Origin: Irpex lacteus
Lineage: Eukaryota; Basidiomycota; Agaricomycetes; Polyporales; Irpicaceae
DNA length: 64,000 nucleotides
Direction: 5' to 3'
Assembly: GCA_001986395.2 (NCBI GenBank)
Contig: MQVO02000003.1
Location: 434,001-498,000 of the forward strand
Shown: piece after piece, positions 29,443 to 40,593 of the stretch
Position numbering within the stretch: position 1 is the first letter of the stretch
How the letters are laid out: every line of letters starts with the position of its first letter
Position numbers and translations under genes: made by a program
The notes under the pieces: generated by a model
The model's input: the letters and a program-made list of their open reading frames with translations, nothing else
Databases searched by the model: none
Told to the model about the DNA's origin: nothing

Positions 29443-29467
29443 ATATCTTTTTCGCCTGTGCGTGTAG
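29443..29467 (-). repeat. Right terminal inverted repeat
   Basis: The plus strand reads ATATCTTTTTCGCCTGTGCG followed by TGTAG, the reverse complement of the left repeat with one mismatch. Confidence 0.7.
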
Positions 29468-29476
29468 GTCGACCTT

Positions 29477-30759
29477 ACATGCATAGTACGGCGCTGCCAG
29501 TGATCATGATCATGCATGGGTCGGTCTCTCCGAGTCGCGAGGTCGAATCTGTCTTGATCTGTTCTGTCTCTAGGAGAATAATTATAGCGAATCCATGCAG
29601 CGGATGTCTAGCAAGCCTGAGCTCAAACCTGAACACATATAAGCTTCTCTAGCCTGGCGAACCTCAACACGGAGATTTCTTACGCAAGAAGAGCCTCTAC
29701 AATCTGGGCTGCTACACGTAGTCAGAACGACTATGAATTGCAGCGTGACTGCCGGTGGTGCATTGATGAGCAAGTCGCTCTGCCAAAACAGGTGAAGGGG
29801 ATGCGGGCTTGCGAGGATGGTGTACGGGGACGTGAACGGCTTCATGTTGAAGGTGAGTTGTGATCTCTTCGTGAGCCTTCGGCAACAGGACTTCCTTAAA
29901 TGAAACGACGTTGTAAGGAGACCTCGCTGACAGTCTTACGAAACAAGTGGCGCACAACGTATGTACCTCTTTGGTACGCGTTCCAGTGGAACGTGAAGCT
30001 TCATTTACGAAAGGCCTATTCCGGTCGCTGCGTTAACGCGTTATACACAACCTTCGTGGACATACCACCCTCACTTTCAGGGCGACTTCCTGGCATCGTA
30101 GAGCATTCCCCCTCCATAATGAGGAGAATGCCAACGAAATAACAAGCATGTCAGAACATTCTACTCGGTGGATATGTATGTTGCATTCTTGTACGTAGTG
30201 TTTGCCCCACTGCTTCGCAAGATAATGTCTTGGTCTCCGGCTAATCTCGGTGCTTAGGTATTACAAACACCTTCGCTGTAGAAGCCACCATGCTTCCTTC
30301 AATAAGAGCATGTTTCCTGCCGTCTGTGCTTGGGCGTGAAGGACCGCAACCTGATCCTCGTGGCTCGCATCAACAACAGCTCCAGCCTTCGTGAAGTAGC
30401 GGGCTGGTCGGAAGATCAGTCTTTATTTCCAGATACTGCGCGTATACATCACTAGGTATGGCCTTACCCTTCCATGAGCACTTCATAAACTGTTTCCAAC
30501 AGCTCAGACGCGCGTAACTGGGCGGTGATGGAAGGTGGCTTTGATTTCCGTATATGCTTCTCAGACTCACTGACTAGACTGTTCGAAGTGCGTGTCATTA
30601 CGCCACCCGACGCTACATGTCAAGTTGATGACATAGAGTCGGTTCTGCAGCACAGCACGCTAGGACTTCCTTTGCAAGAAATATTATAAAGCCCCCGCAT
30701 TTTAGTGGCAGGTGCCAGTGTTATCCTTCCTGTTACGAAGCAACACCAATTCTCACATA
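29477..30759. other. Intergenic region before the DUF6534 cluster
   Basis: Short overlapping frames on both strands and no recognisable protein. It includes the promoter of the first DUF6534 gene. Nothing else can be supported. Confidence 0.45.
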
Positions 30760-32834
30760 ATGTTGCAGGCTGCAAATCAACTCGAGCTTTCCCCTGAACT
30801 TGGTGCCGCAATACATACGGCCATCGCGCACACGATTTTGGGACCTTTGTACATCGGTGCGTCTAGGCGTCCTTACGGTTGGCCATGGCTCCTCTAACAA
30901 GCCAGCCTCGACAGCCATAGTGATTTTCACTACGTGAGTAGCACAAAAATCGTCGTCCGTTCTTATTTTCCTAACACAGTTCAGGTTGTATGGCGTATCG
31001 ACTGTACAAGCGGTCATCTACTATCAAAAGGGCCACAAGGATTCGCTGCTGCTGAGACTGACGGTAAGATACGCACCTCGTTCTCTGCCAACAAGTCCGC
31101 TCAAACATGACACAGGTCCTGGTCCTATGGTAATACGACTCAGATTTGAATTATGTACGGTCTAGTAAATTGGTTTCTGCATAGGCTTTCTGATACCGGC
31201 CTGCTTGGCGTCGTCATTTACTGCGGTTGGTATGCGTTTGTCGGCACTCCTACAAGTTTCCAGGCCGCTATTAGCACAATGTCTTGGTGAGTGTTTTGTA
31301 TCAAAAACTAGGACATCACTGAAGAATTTGGGCCGTATAGGATCCTCGGGGTAAGTGCACTACAAGCTTGACTATGAGCGACATCTATATCAACGTTTTC
31401 CTTACTTTATTTTAGCTTTGGTACACAGTCGCAGTACGTGTATCTGTTGTGAGTATGGTATCGAACTCACATGATTCTTCACTAGGGTCTGAGCGATGTA
31501 ATGACTTGCTGGTACGATCTGCCTACCTTAATATGCAAATATTGTAACTCACACCATTCTGTATAGTATAATGATCTGGATGGCTTGGAGACGTGAGTGA
31601 TCATTTGATGTGTTTGTATACGTTCTCAAGAGTAGGCGTAGTGGCAGACAGGAATATGTGGCTACTTTCGATCATGGTGAGTGGTATTGTGATCACAATG
31701 CTCCAATTCTTAACTTACGTGTGGAAGGTTGGGCCAACTGTGGCTGCATTTGGTCTGTAGTTTTTTCTATGATACATGACCCCATCTACGTTCTGACCCT
31801 TTCTCATCCGTAGCTGGCTTCTTTGGTATGTTCATAGATTCTTCTTCACGATCGGCATGGCTCAAATGGCTCACCTGATACAGCCTATAGCTTTCTGTGG
31901 TATGTGCACTCAGTCCAGTGAAGTGAACTGTGCAAGTCTGATACCTGTCTGCAGTTTCCGCAAGCCATTGACTCTCGCGAGTAAGAGCAATGCGGTGAGT
32001 TAGCCATCCTCATATCTTAAGGCTGCAGCACTGACACTCATGGATGTGTTCTTTCACAGTGGACGTGGCATCTTCCCTTCACTTGTCATGCTTTTGTAGA
32101 CATCGTTATTTGTATCACACTGACAACCAGACTCATAAAGTTACACACTGGACGTAGAACGTGAGTGTTCGGTCTTTAAAAAAGAGGCTCATTAACAAGA
32201 AGATATACAGCTCCGACTTTGTTATTCGTCTTCTCGTAATCTGGTTTGTGAATGCTGGGTTCCTTGCGAGGTGAGTTTTTGTTCACTTCTTTTTGGTACA
32301 GCTCCTAAGCATATTTCCTGCAATATCGCAGTACACTTTGTGTTGTTTCCATCGCTCTAGTGAGTTTCTCTTGGAAGACGGCCCTTGTCAAGGCTGACCA
32401 TGGGTTCAGTACGCTGCGATGCCTGATTCCGTCGCATACGAAGTTGTAGCTTCTCTATTATCGAAAGGTCACACATCAACACTACTCGCATGAGATGATA
32501 CTGACCAACATCATAACATAGTCGCCTTCAATTCCCTTCTTGGGCTCCTGAACACCAGAGAATATCGGCAAGAGATCCTTTGTGCGCCCGATCATGGCGA
32601 AGAGCCCGCGATGTCAAGGGCGCGTATGTCTACATCGATCCATTTTGCGACAATGCCCCACTCGTCTGCTAGTGATAGTATGATTTCGTCAACCCGCTCG
32701 CAAGGTGACACGATTTTGGTGAGCCGAATTCCTTCTGGTTCAATGCTTGCTAGCACGCAGATAACTCACAGGATCATATCTAGGACAATATTGGGGGAGC
32801 CTCAGAACTTGATTCTGTCAAGAAGGCTCAGTAA
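30760..32834 (+). CDS. DUF6534-type seven-helix membrane protein, copy A
   Basis: Reconstructed as 20 exons in 2.1 kb giving 337 residues. Exon lengths are 97, 19, 79, 14, 102, 10, 18, 26, 26, 35, 25, 12, 16, 40, 101, 60, 28, 58, 197 and 51 nt. Microexons lie at 31116-31129, 31341-31350, 31814-31825 and 31884-31899. Landmarks are ILGPLYIG, LYGVSTVQAVIYYQKG (second helix), WTWHLPFTCHAFVDIVICIT, LHTGRRTSDFVIRLLV, NAGFLAS and FNSLLGLLNTREYR, which match the basidiomycete DUF6534 layout with its C-terminal LLxxLNxRE motif. The family is predicted to be receptor-like, with no known ligand. All exon junctions are GT..AG and keep frame. The same exon plan in two neighbours supports this model strongly. 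Confidence 0.85.
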
Positions 32835-33575
32835 CCGATGGTTGATAATAGACGATGCGGCCGAATCAGCTATAGCTATCGATGTTCCACTAGTTTTTGG
32901 CGGCACAAATGGCATGGTTTCGCAAGTGCAAAAGGTTTTTCATGCAACTGGAATCTACATGTTGGCTGTACGGTACGAGAAGCAGCCTGGATCCGAAAGT
33001 GAGCATCGTTTGTTTACAGCTGAATAACGGAATAACCTCAGTTAGCCCTCAAGACCGATAGAAGGTAAGGCTGGGGCCCTCTGTTTGACTTACTCGACTG
33101 TTCTCGCTTTCCTGATTGACTGTTTCTAGGATACCTCGACAACTATCGCTTCCAACTGGCACACTGTGATTCCAACGACATGTTCCATGCCGGTGCTCGT
33201 CTGCCAGAAATAGGTAGCAGGAAAAGGTGGTCTTCCGAGCGACAGGGATATCTATTCCGCATCGCCAGTGATCTCGTTGAACGGGTCACACATCAACATA
33301 TCATTTCCGACTAGGCGGATATGGAAATAGGAAACAATTTGAGGACATGCCGGAGTGATGGATAAATCAATCCTGAGAACGATTCTTCATGTTGTCCGCT
33401 CAGTCACCTCACCCATACGGAAGTGATCCCGACGCCACAGGGAGGAAGCTAGGCAATGAAATCACACGAACTTGGCACGATATAAAGCTCGGTTTGGCCG
33501 TCTCTTCGTTCAACCTCGAACGCTATCGCATCTTTACCTGTGGCTGGGCCAAGGAACAAAGTGACTGCCCGCGCA
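32835..33575. other. Spacer between DUF6534 copies A and B
   Basis: An open frame continues from copy A exon 19 to 33027 without splicing, but the spliced end at 32834 matches copy B better. The rest is unassigned spacer and promoter. Confidence 0.45.
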
Positions 33576-35673
33576 ATGTCTCAGCTTACAAGCCCGTACA
33601 ACACCTCTTCCTCACTTGATTTATCAACATTACGAGAATCACGAATAGATACGGTTTTGGGACCGTTATACATATGTGAGTCCATTTTTGTTGATAATTA
33701 CATCTGGCTCTAACTACATTTTATTCACAGCCGTGATGCTTTTCTCTATGTACGTTACCGTAGGGTCTTTTTCACAGCTCAGAGCACTAATTGTGAACCC
33801 TTGTTGCAGGCTCTATGGTATATTGACTGTGCAAGTAGTGCTCTACTACCAGCGCTGTAAGAAAGATAGATCATTTCTAAGGTGTACGGTGCGTCGCCAT
33901 CAGAGAAGCCTCCTGTTGTTTACCCTGATCAGTTCAATAGATCATAGGATTATGGTACTGTTGCTCCAACTTTGTGCCGCAATGCTATCGATGCTGACCT
34001 CTGGCGCAGGCTCCTGGATACTGGGTTATTCGGCGTAGTCATCTTCTCTGGCTGGTATGCATTTGTAACCGAGCCTGTCAGCTTCCTGGTTACAGGACAT
34101 ATGCCATGGTGAGTGTCATCCTTGGTAAGCCGTTATCATTACCATTGATACTTAGTCTTGGCATATAGGACTGCAGGAGTACGCCTTTACCGCCCTAGAT
34201 GCTTAGATTTTGTGCTAACATCCTAAATGTACTACACAGCTCTGGTACATTGTTATAGTAAGCGATAATCCCCTTGTACTGTCGACAAAGCTTACCCGGA
34301 ATTGGAGGGTGTCAATGAGACAGTTGTCTGCAGGTCAGTGTAATTAACATTTGGCTACGTCCCAAGATACTGACTTGTACGTTTCGTTCGTAAAGCATAA
34401 TGATGTGGATGGCGTGGACACGTAAGAACGAACTTCACTCTGTACGTCCGAAAATTGGCTCAATGTCTCACGCAGTGTCGGGTAAGAAGAAATGGCTCTA
34501 CGTTGTAATGGTGAGTAATATCAATACGGTAATTTCGAGTTAATTTTACGATAGCACCATAGATCATTCCGGCGATGGCCGCCTTCGGTGTGTGTCACTT
34601 CAGTTTCCCTGCAATCGCAAAAGCTGAAGTCTGAATAAATGAATGCAGCTGGTTTCATTGGTATGGTATCACTTTGTACTGCATCTCCGATTCTGAACTT
34701 GATTTCATACTATTGCAGGCTACAGTGTTATCAGGTAATTCCAATCTCAACTAGAACTGAGATGATGTTCAGTTTCAAGCACTGGTATAGCTTTAGAAAC
34801 CCGACAGCAATAGCAGAGAAGAGCAATTCGGTAACATGAACTCATCACTTAGGAACGTCACGTCACTGACTTCTACGAATACGGTTTTTCTGTCTGGCAG
34901 TGGACGTGGTACCTGCCTTTTGCAGGGCATGCCTTCGTAGATATCATTATCTGTATAGCTCTCACGACAAGCCTCATCAAAATGCATACGGGACTTAGGA
35001 AGTAAGGGTCATTTCGTCCATGAGTATGCATTGAATAACGTTGTGTCGGTCATTTTTAGATCAGATTTTGTTGTCAGGCTCTTGGTAGTTTGGTTCCTCA
35101 ACTCCGGGTTCCTCGCAAGGTACGATCGTCATGCGCGAGATTATTCCAAAAGAGGCTGACTGCCACATCAGTGCGCTCACCGTACTCGCCATTATTTTAG
35201 TAAGTGTCTGGGGGAGATTCTTCAGTATCTCCCAATTAACAGCGCCTCAGTATGCCGTGAATCCGGAATCGACAGCATGCAAGACAGTTGCGTCTATTTT
35301 GTCACAAGGTACGACTTTCTACTACCGACAGAGATCACCCCATTCTTATCTAGATTCTATCGTGGCAGTTGCTTTGAACTCCCTTTTGGGTCTTCTTAAT
35401 ACCAGGGAATACCGTATGAAGATGCTTCAAAATCAGGGCACCAATGATGAACTACCTATATCCACGGTGGTTGTTCCAACCTCAATTCACTTTGCTTCGA
35501 TGCCACTCTCCGCTGGTAGCACAAATGCTTCAATCTGGTCGCAAAGCTCAGGGGAACACTACATGGGGGTGAGCCTGAATTGCATATTCATTTGATGAGA
35601 CGTGATTCAGACAAATCATATGTTCTAGAATATTGGGTCTGCTTCTGAAGAGGACAAAGTCAGGTCGGCCTAG
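33576..35673 (+). CDS. DUF6534-type seven-helix membrane protein, copy B
   Basis: Tandem paralogue of copy A, same strand, 342 residues in 20 exons: 100, 19, 79, 14, 99, 10, 18, 26, 26, 35, 25, 12, 16, 58, 101, 60, 28, 58, 200 and 45 nt. The start at 33576 gives MSQLTSPYNTSSSLD. Landmarks are VLGPLYIS, LYGILTVQVVLYYQRC, WLLDTGLFGVVIFSGWYAFV, WTWYLPFAGHAFVDIIICIA, MHTGLRKSDFVVRLLV, NSGFLAS and LNSLLGLLNTREYR. Microexons are at 33941-33954, 34169-34178, 34649-34660 and 34719-34734. Exon 14 is 18 nt longer than in A and C. Exon 8 needs the acceptor at 34307 (GGAG) to keep both length and frame. Confidence 0.84.
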
Positions 35674-36888
35674 TCCTACTATTTCATTATAGAACACAGT
35701 GTGCGCGGACAGTCATTAATTATAAATGATCTGGAATCCAGTTACAGTCATCACTTACCACTTCACATCCTTTCGACCCTTCAGATTGCGGATTTGCATG
35801 ACATATATCATGGTAATTCGACCGGTATTCTCGCAGACTCTTTGGCGACTAATGACTCAGGTGCTAGTGTAATGTGACTGACTTTGTAGATTGTGGCCGC
35901 TTTAGCCCCTAAGGGTGCCAGCAATATTTCTCCGACGTTGGCTGGCCACAAGCAAGATGAAAATAGTGAGTCAATTTCCGTGAACTATCGAGCCTCGGCT
36001 CTGGTTGTAATCGAAGATCCTGCTAGGTCTTACAGTCTGTCATAAAGCACGACAGGTGTTCAGCATGCTATGCCATCAGGACACGGCTTAGTCAGGACAC
36101 CGAAGGGGGTTACAGCAACTACATCGCAGCAACTTGGAGCGTGTGCACCCTATCGTGTCATGGTTGGGTGCAATTCTTTCAGACGTACTACGGCCTTTTC
36201 CTGACATGAGCTTGACATCTAGAAGCGCCTTCGTCTTCGTTGAATGGCTCCCGCCTGATAAAGTATGTCCATACATCTGGACATGTACGGTGAGTGGTCG
36301 CCTGCGCGTCCTAGGTTTCCCGATTAACCTGATTAACTGTCTCCGCGAGTGTTCTTTAGCCCCTTTCGGCGTGAACAGCCACCCACAACCGGGGACGACG
36401 GTAAAGTCCGTGCACCGCATGTGTCGAGGTCACTGCTTGCATGAATTGAAGTCGTAGTTCAACCCTGGAGCTGAAGAAACGAAGTGCTCTTCGGTCGGTC
36501 AATATCAGATGATGCTCAGGGCTTAATGCATCGCCGGCCCATACTGGCGATCTCAGAATTCTCTTTTGGAGAAGGTTTAATTAACCATTCCCAGGACAAT
36601 TCAATATAAGATTTCATGTAAGTTACCTTTGACGGCATACTTTCCAAGTACGCCTCGAGTCTGATGCCTATAATATGCAGTGACACTCATAAGACAGCGT
36701 TCGACGTCAGGCGATGTTCTCTGCGGAGTCTTTAGCGCAGAGTTTATTCTGGCAGGTCAGAGAAAAGACGCACTATCACTAGAGACGTCGTATAAATCTC
36801 GAAACGTCGCAGTCCTACTATGAGTCGGTGGTCTCGCACTCACTTTTTCCTTCCTCTTTCGTCTGGCTAGTCTCTGTGGCGTTCGAAG
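35674..36888. other. Spacer between DUF6534 copies B and C
   Basis: 1.2 kb. The overlapping frames at 36088-36457 are about 110 codons on both strands and match nothing I recognise. The last ~100 bp before 36889 are CT-rich and probably the promoter of copy C. Confidence 0.45.
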
Positions 36889-39018
36889 ATGTCCCAGCCA
36901 TTGAATACAACAGGAAATCCGACCTTCGATGCGCCACTACGTACACAAATCATTTCAGATGTTCTTGGTCCCTCGTATATCGGTAAGTATAGCCGTACAA
37001 CTCGCAAGCCTGGACCAAGTAATGATCCCGAATTGGATTTATCAAAGCCGTCATTGTCTTCGCTATGTAAGTATCCTTTATCTCTGCATGACGCGTTCTC
37101 ACCCTCTTACTAGCCTGTACGGCATGTCGACAGTTCAATCGATCCTCTATTTTCAACGCTCTGGGAGGGATCCACTACCTCTGAAACTCACAGTAAGATC
37201 TTTTCTCACCTAAGTGTGATAACCATGTTGATTGATTATTGTAGATGGTAGCAGTATGGTGCGTTGTTGATACTAGGTCCTTGGCACATACTGAGGATTC
37301 GTTCAGGCTCCTTAACTCGGGTTTACTCGGCGTGGTCATTTACTCAGGGTGGGCTATGTTCGTTGTCAATGCATATGCTGTTCCGGTAGTGGCGAATACA
37401 GCGTCGTGGTGAGTGTTTCATTGACCTAGTGACGCTTCTGTAGTGCCAATGATTAACCTCGCCGTCTCAGGGCTTTGGCAGTAAGTACCTTGCTCAATCT
37501 TGAGAGGAGTGCTTTCAAACTCTTACCTGTCATCCTTCGTAAGGTTTGGTACCTTCTAGCAGTATGTTCTATCGGCACCTAGTCATCACTATGTCTGAAG
37601 TGACATCTTCTTCAGGGACTTAGTGATCTACTGGTCTACAGGTATGATGCCTGCAGTTTCTACCGATTTGGATGAGAAGTGACAAATGCATTACGATAAA
37701 GTGTACTGATCGGTATAGTATGGACGAGTAAGTTGATACCCCTAGCTGTCTTGCCCTTTGAATTCTCCCTGACGAGTTGAGACAGTGGCGGACAAAAGGA
37801 CATGGCTGTTATGGGTCTTGGTAAGTGAGCACATGTGACCGCGGTACAGACCAAGCTCATCATGCATTTATAGATAACACCATCCATACCGGGATATGGT
37901 TCGTCTTCCTTCGAGTTTATGGGTACTGGGTACTGATATTGCGCACATAGCTGGTATCATAGGTATGAAGATCTCAAGTACATTCAAATAGCCTGAAGCT
38001 GATCAAACGTTTTTACAGCGTATACATATTTCAGGTTTGTTCTGCCACCTTTCTTGTCGAAAGGGTCATTGCATTGATTCATCGCTGTAGCTTCAACAAC
38101 ATCGCGGCTATCTCGGAGAAGCGCAACGCGGTAAGCTTTTGTACATACTGTGATAATGATGGTGCGACTATAGTAAATGACTCTGACTGATGCGGACCGA
38201 TTAGTGGACGTGGTATCTTCCCTACGTTGCCCATGCCTTCATAGATATCGTTCTTTGTGTAACGCTGACGACCAAACTCATCAAGATGCATACCGGGTAC
38301 AAGAAGTGCGCAGTTGGCCCTCGCCATTCTGTACAGTCTGCTCCATACTAACACAATACATTATCCTCTAGCTCAGACTTCGTTATCAGAATATTAGTAA
38401 CGTGGTCGGTCAATTCCGGATTTCTGGCCAGGTGAAGTGCTCAGCTATCTCGTGGACGAGAACATGTGGATTAACTTATCCCACTTAATAGTACCCTCAT
38501 TATCACTTCCATCATCCTTGTGAGTATCCCGGTTCAATGGCGAGCACGACAAAGACTTATAAAGACTGCAGTACGCTGTCGAACCCCAATCCAATGTGTG
38601 CAAAACAGTCGCATCCAGTTTGTCACAAGGTGCGCCTTTTATTCCGTCGCTAGACATCGTTGGACTGACTCGTGTGTCACCCTACAGTTGTGCTCAACTC
38701 ACTACTGGCGCTACTCAACACGCGAGAATATCGACAAAGGATTTTGAATGAAAGACATCGCGAGCTGAAGCTATCTATTACGCCACTTCCAGAGGTTTCG
38801 ATGCAGTTTGCGCCGAATGTTGTGATCCCGACGAACACCACAAATACCTGTACTACCTCGGTGGTTCCTCAGACGGGCCTGGATGACATGGTAGGCACTC
38901 AGGGTCTGATTGAGGGTCACCGGTCACTCACCACTAGGATGGGCCCTTTGCTATAGGACGACATGTTTGTTTCTGGAGACGTCACGAAGACGGTCTAGCA
39001 TGGTCGTATCCAGTGTAA
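36889..39018 (+). CDS. DUF6534-type seven-helix membrane protein, copy C
   Basis: Third tandem paralogue, 20 exons: 94, 19, 79, 14, 102, 10, 18, 26, 26, 35, 25, 12, 16, 40, 101, 60, 28, 58, 203 and 81 nt, giving 348 residues. Landmarks are VLGPSYIG, LYGMSTVQSILYFQRSG, LLNSGLLGVVIYSGW, WTWYLPYVAHAFIDIVLCVT, MHTGYKNSDFVIRILV, NSGFLAS and LNSLLALLNTREYRQR. Microexons are at 37245-37258, 37471-37480, 37951-37962 and 38019-38034. The last exon is least certain: if the final intron (38891-38937) is retained, translation stops at 38956. The variable tail after the LLALLNTRE motif is probably cytosolic. Confidence 0.83.
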
Positions 39019-39751
39019 GAGGTTCACGCAGATTGTAGAAGGGAAAGGTAGGTGATTCGATATTTGACATTCTTCTACTAAGACATCTCATTATGTGCTG
39101 CAGAAAGTATATGGATCTATCGGACTGTGACTCAAAATAACCAGGAGTTGCAGCATCGAGCATACTTACCGGCTGCCATGAGTCTTGGACGAGGACAATG
39201 CATCCCAGCCAATCCCCCTCAGTATAGCAAATACTACATTGTTCCCTCTATATATACCAATAGTGGGCACGCAATATGAACGTACACAGCAACGGTATGT
39301 TATTCTATGTTTTCCGAATTCTCGATCTACAGACTTGCGGTGAAGGGTCAGGCCGACATCACGATGATGCACAAGCATTCAATCGACTCCCGCCCCTCCA
39401 CGCGTCACAGAACGTTTCTTCGTTGCATCACAGTTCTCTCACCCCAAGTTTCGAGGAGAAGAAGCGCAGTAAGATGCATGTTTGGAGACGAGGGCCACTC
39501 GATGGCAAGCTATCGAGGCTAGAGGCGAGCGCTTGATCCAGAGAAGCGGAGGAGCTACCAAAACAAGAAGTTGTCGTGGTTGCAAGCCGAGCGGAGTGAC
39601 GTTACGATGAAGTACACTCTATCGTCAGGTGGGGGCTACATATCGCGCCCGCCGCGATATATAAAGTGGCCATAACGGGAGGATGAGCTTCAGCAAACCG
39701 TCCCAACTTCGTAAATTTCCTCGCGCACTACTCAATTATCATTAGTACAAA
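39019..39751. other. Intergenic region downstream of the DUF6534 cluster
   Basis: The 3' flank of copy C and the promoter of the next small gene. A TATA-like ATATATAAAGTGG lies at about 39656-39668, roughly 90 bp before the start at 39752. No other gene is seen. Confidence 0.45.
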
Positions 39752-40215
39752 ATGGTCGCCACCGCCCGTGATCAAGTTGACGACCTCCCCTACAACCCCA
39801 AGGGCAGCATGCAGCACGACGACGCCGCTTATAACGACTCTGGCGACATCGAGTCAGCCCACCCCGTCGGCGCACGCGGCGCTGACAATCAGCCCACGAA
39901 CAGGAGCTTCTCTCAGGAAGACCAGGAAACGGAGAAGTCTGAGAATACTGGAAAAATCCCTCGTTGTGAGTGTCTTTGACCATTATATTGCAAATCATCG
40001 ATTGCTCACTGTTAGTTGCATTTTCTGTAGCTGAGGTCAATGACTTACTCGACTCCGCGACCAAGGATGAGCGTGGGGCCTCTGGCCGCACGCGGGGTGT
40101 CAAGAATGACGCTTTCAAGCAGGAGAGGGAGATGGACCAGGCTCTTGCTGACACCGGTATCACCGATGCTCAGCAGAGCATCGAGATTGGGAGGGCTACA
40201 GGACCAACCTCGTAA
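39752..40215 (+). CDS. Small hydrophilic protein of unknown function
   Basis: Two exons (39752-39965 and 40031-40215) give 132 residues. It is rich in Asp, Glu, Asn, Gln and Ser, with no hydrophobic segment or signal peptide and no motif I recognise, so it is likely an intrinsically disordered soluble protein. The intron has GTGAGT and CTGTAG ends. A TATA-like sequence upstream and a clean splice that keeps frame support a real gene. No function is proposed. Confidence 0.65.
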
Positions 40216-40382
40216 GGAGAAAGGAAATTAGCATTGAATGTATTATATGTATCTCCATGTTTGAGATAATACGCTTCTCGTTGCTCTTGAGTAAAAAATG
40301 TTGCTCTCCTCGTCCCGCGTGTGTCTTCGTAACTCGTCTGAACATTCTGCACCGTGTAAAAGAGAGTTGGTGTAACAAAAAG

Positions 40383-40468
40383 CGACCAACCCGAGAGTCG
40401 AACTCGGAATCTTCAGCTGACAGTGTAATCACCGGAAACTGACGCCTTAACCATTAGGCCAGCCGGCC
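40383..40468 (-). tRNA. tRNA-Arg (CCG) with a 13-nt intron
   Basis: Read on the complement, the 7-bp acceptor stem GGCCGGC pairs with GTTGGTC. The D arm is GCC..GGC and holds TAATGGTTAA. The anticodon stem TCAGT pairs with GCTGA, around TTCCGG and A, so the anticodon is CCG. A 13-nt intron follows position 37. The T arm is CCGAG-TTCGACT-CTCGG, and G is the discriminator. The mature length without intron is 73 nt. Downstream is CTTTTTGT, a pol III terminator. The GGCCTAATGGNTAAGGC D arm is typical of eukaryotic tRNA-Arg. Confidence 0.93.
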
Positions 40469-40593
40469 ACATCTGAAGGGGAGGCTATACATTACCAGAA
40501 TCATCTGAAGATTGGTTGAACGAACCGTTGGTTATTGCTCTCCTTTAGCACCTGCTCTCTTTGTGTACCACCGCCACCACCTCCAGCGACACG

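Larger units (their letters stand above)
28078..29467. mobile_element. Putative non-autonomous DNA transposon (MITE-like) with terminal inverted repeats
   Basis: The ends are inverted repeats. From 28078 the plus strand reads CTACACGCCCAGGCGAAAAA; the complement from 29467 reads CTACACGCACAGGCGAAAAA, and the match continues through GATAT (24 of 25 positions). A TTA trinucleotide flanks both sides (28069-28071 and 29474-29476) at almost equal distance, compatible with the 3-bp TWA target duplication of PIF/Harbinger elements. Subterminal zones (about 28300-28400 and 29280-29400) hold many GGATATCC-like motifs in opposite orientation. The 1.4-kb interior has no transposase or other credible frame. 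Family assignment is tentative. Confidence 0.6.

Noticed and set aside
28180..29460. LTR retrotransposon or solo-LTR pair.
   Set aside because: The end repeats are inverted, not direct. There is no primer-binding site, polypurine tract or gag/pol frame.
32611..33027. A separate 138-codon gene after DUF6534 copy A.
   Set aside because: Its first part is exon 19 of copy A. Splicing to 32784 gives the same kind of C-terminal end as copy B.
36088..36457. Over 100-codon frames on both strands between DUF6534 copies B and C.
   Set aside because: Overlapping antisense frames with no motif, no splice partners and no resemblance to neighbours.
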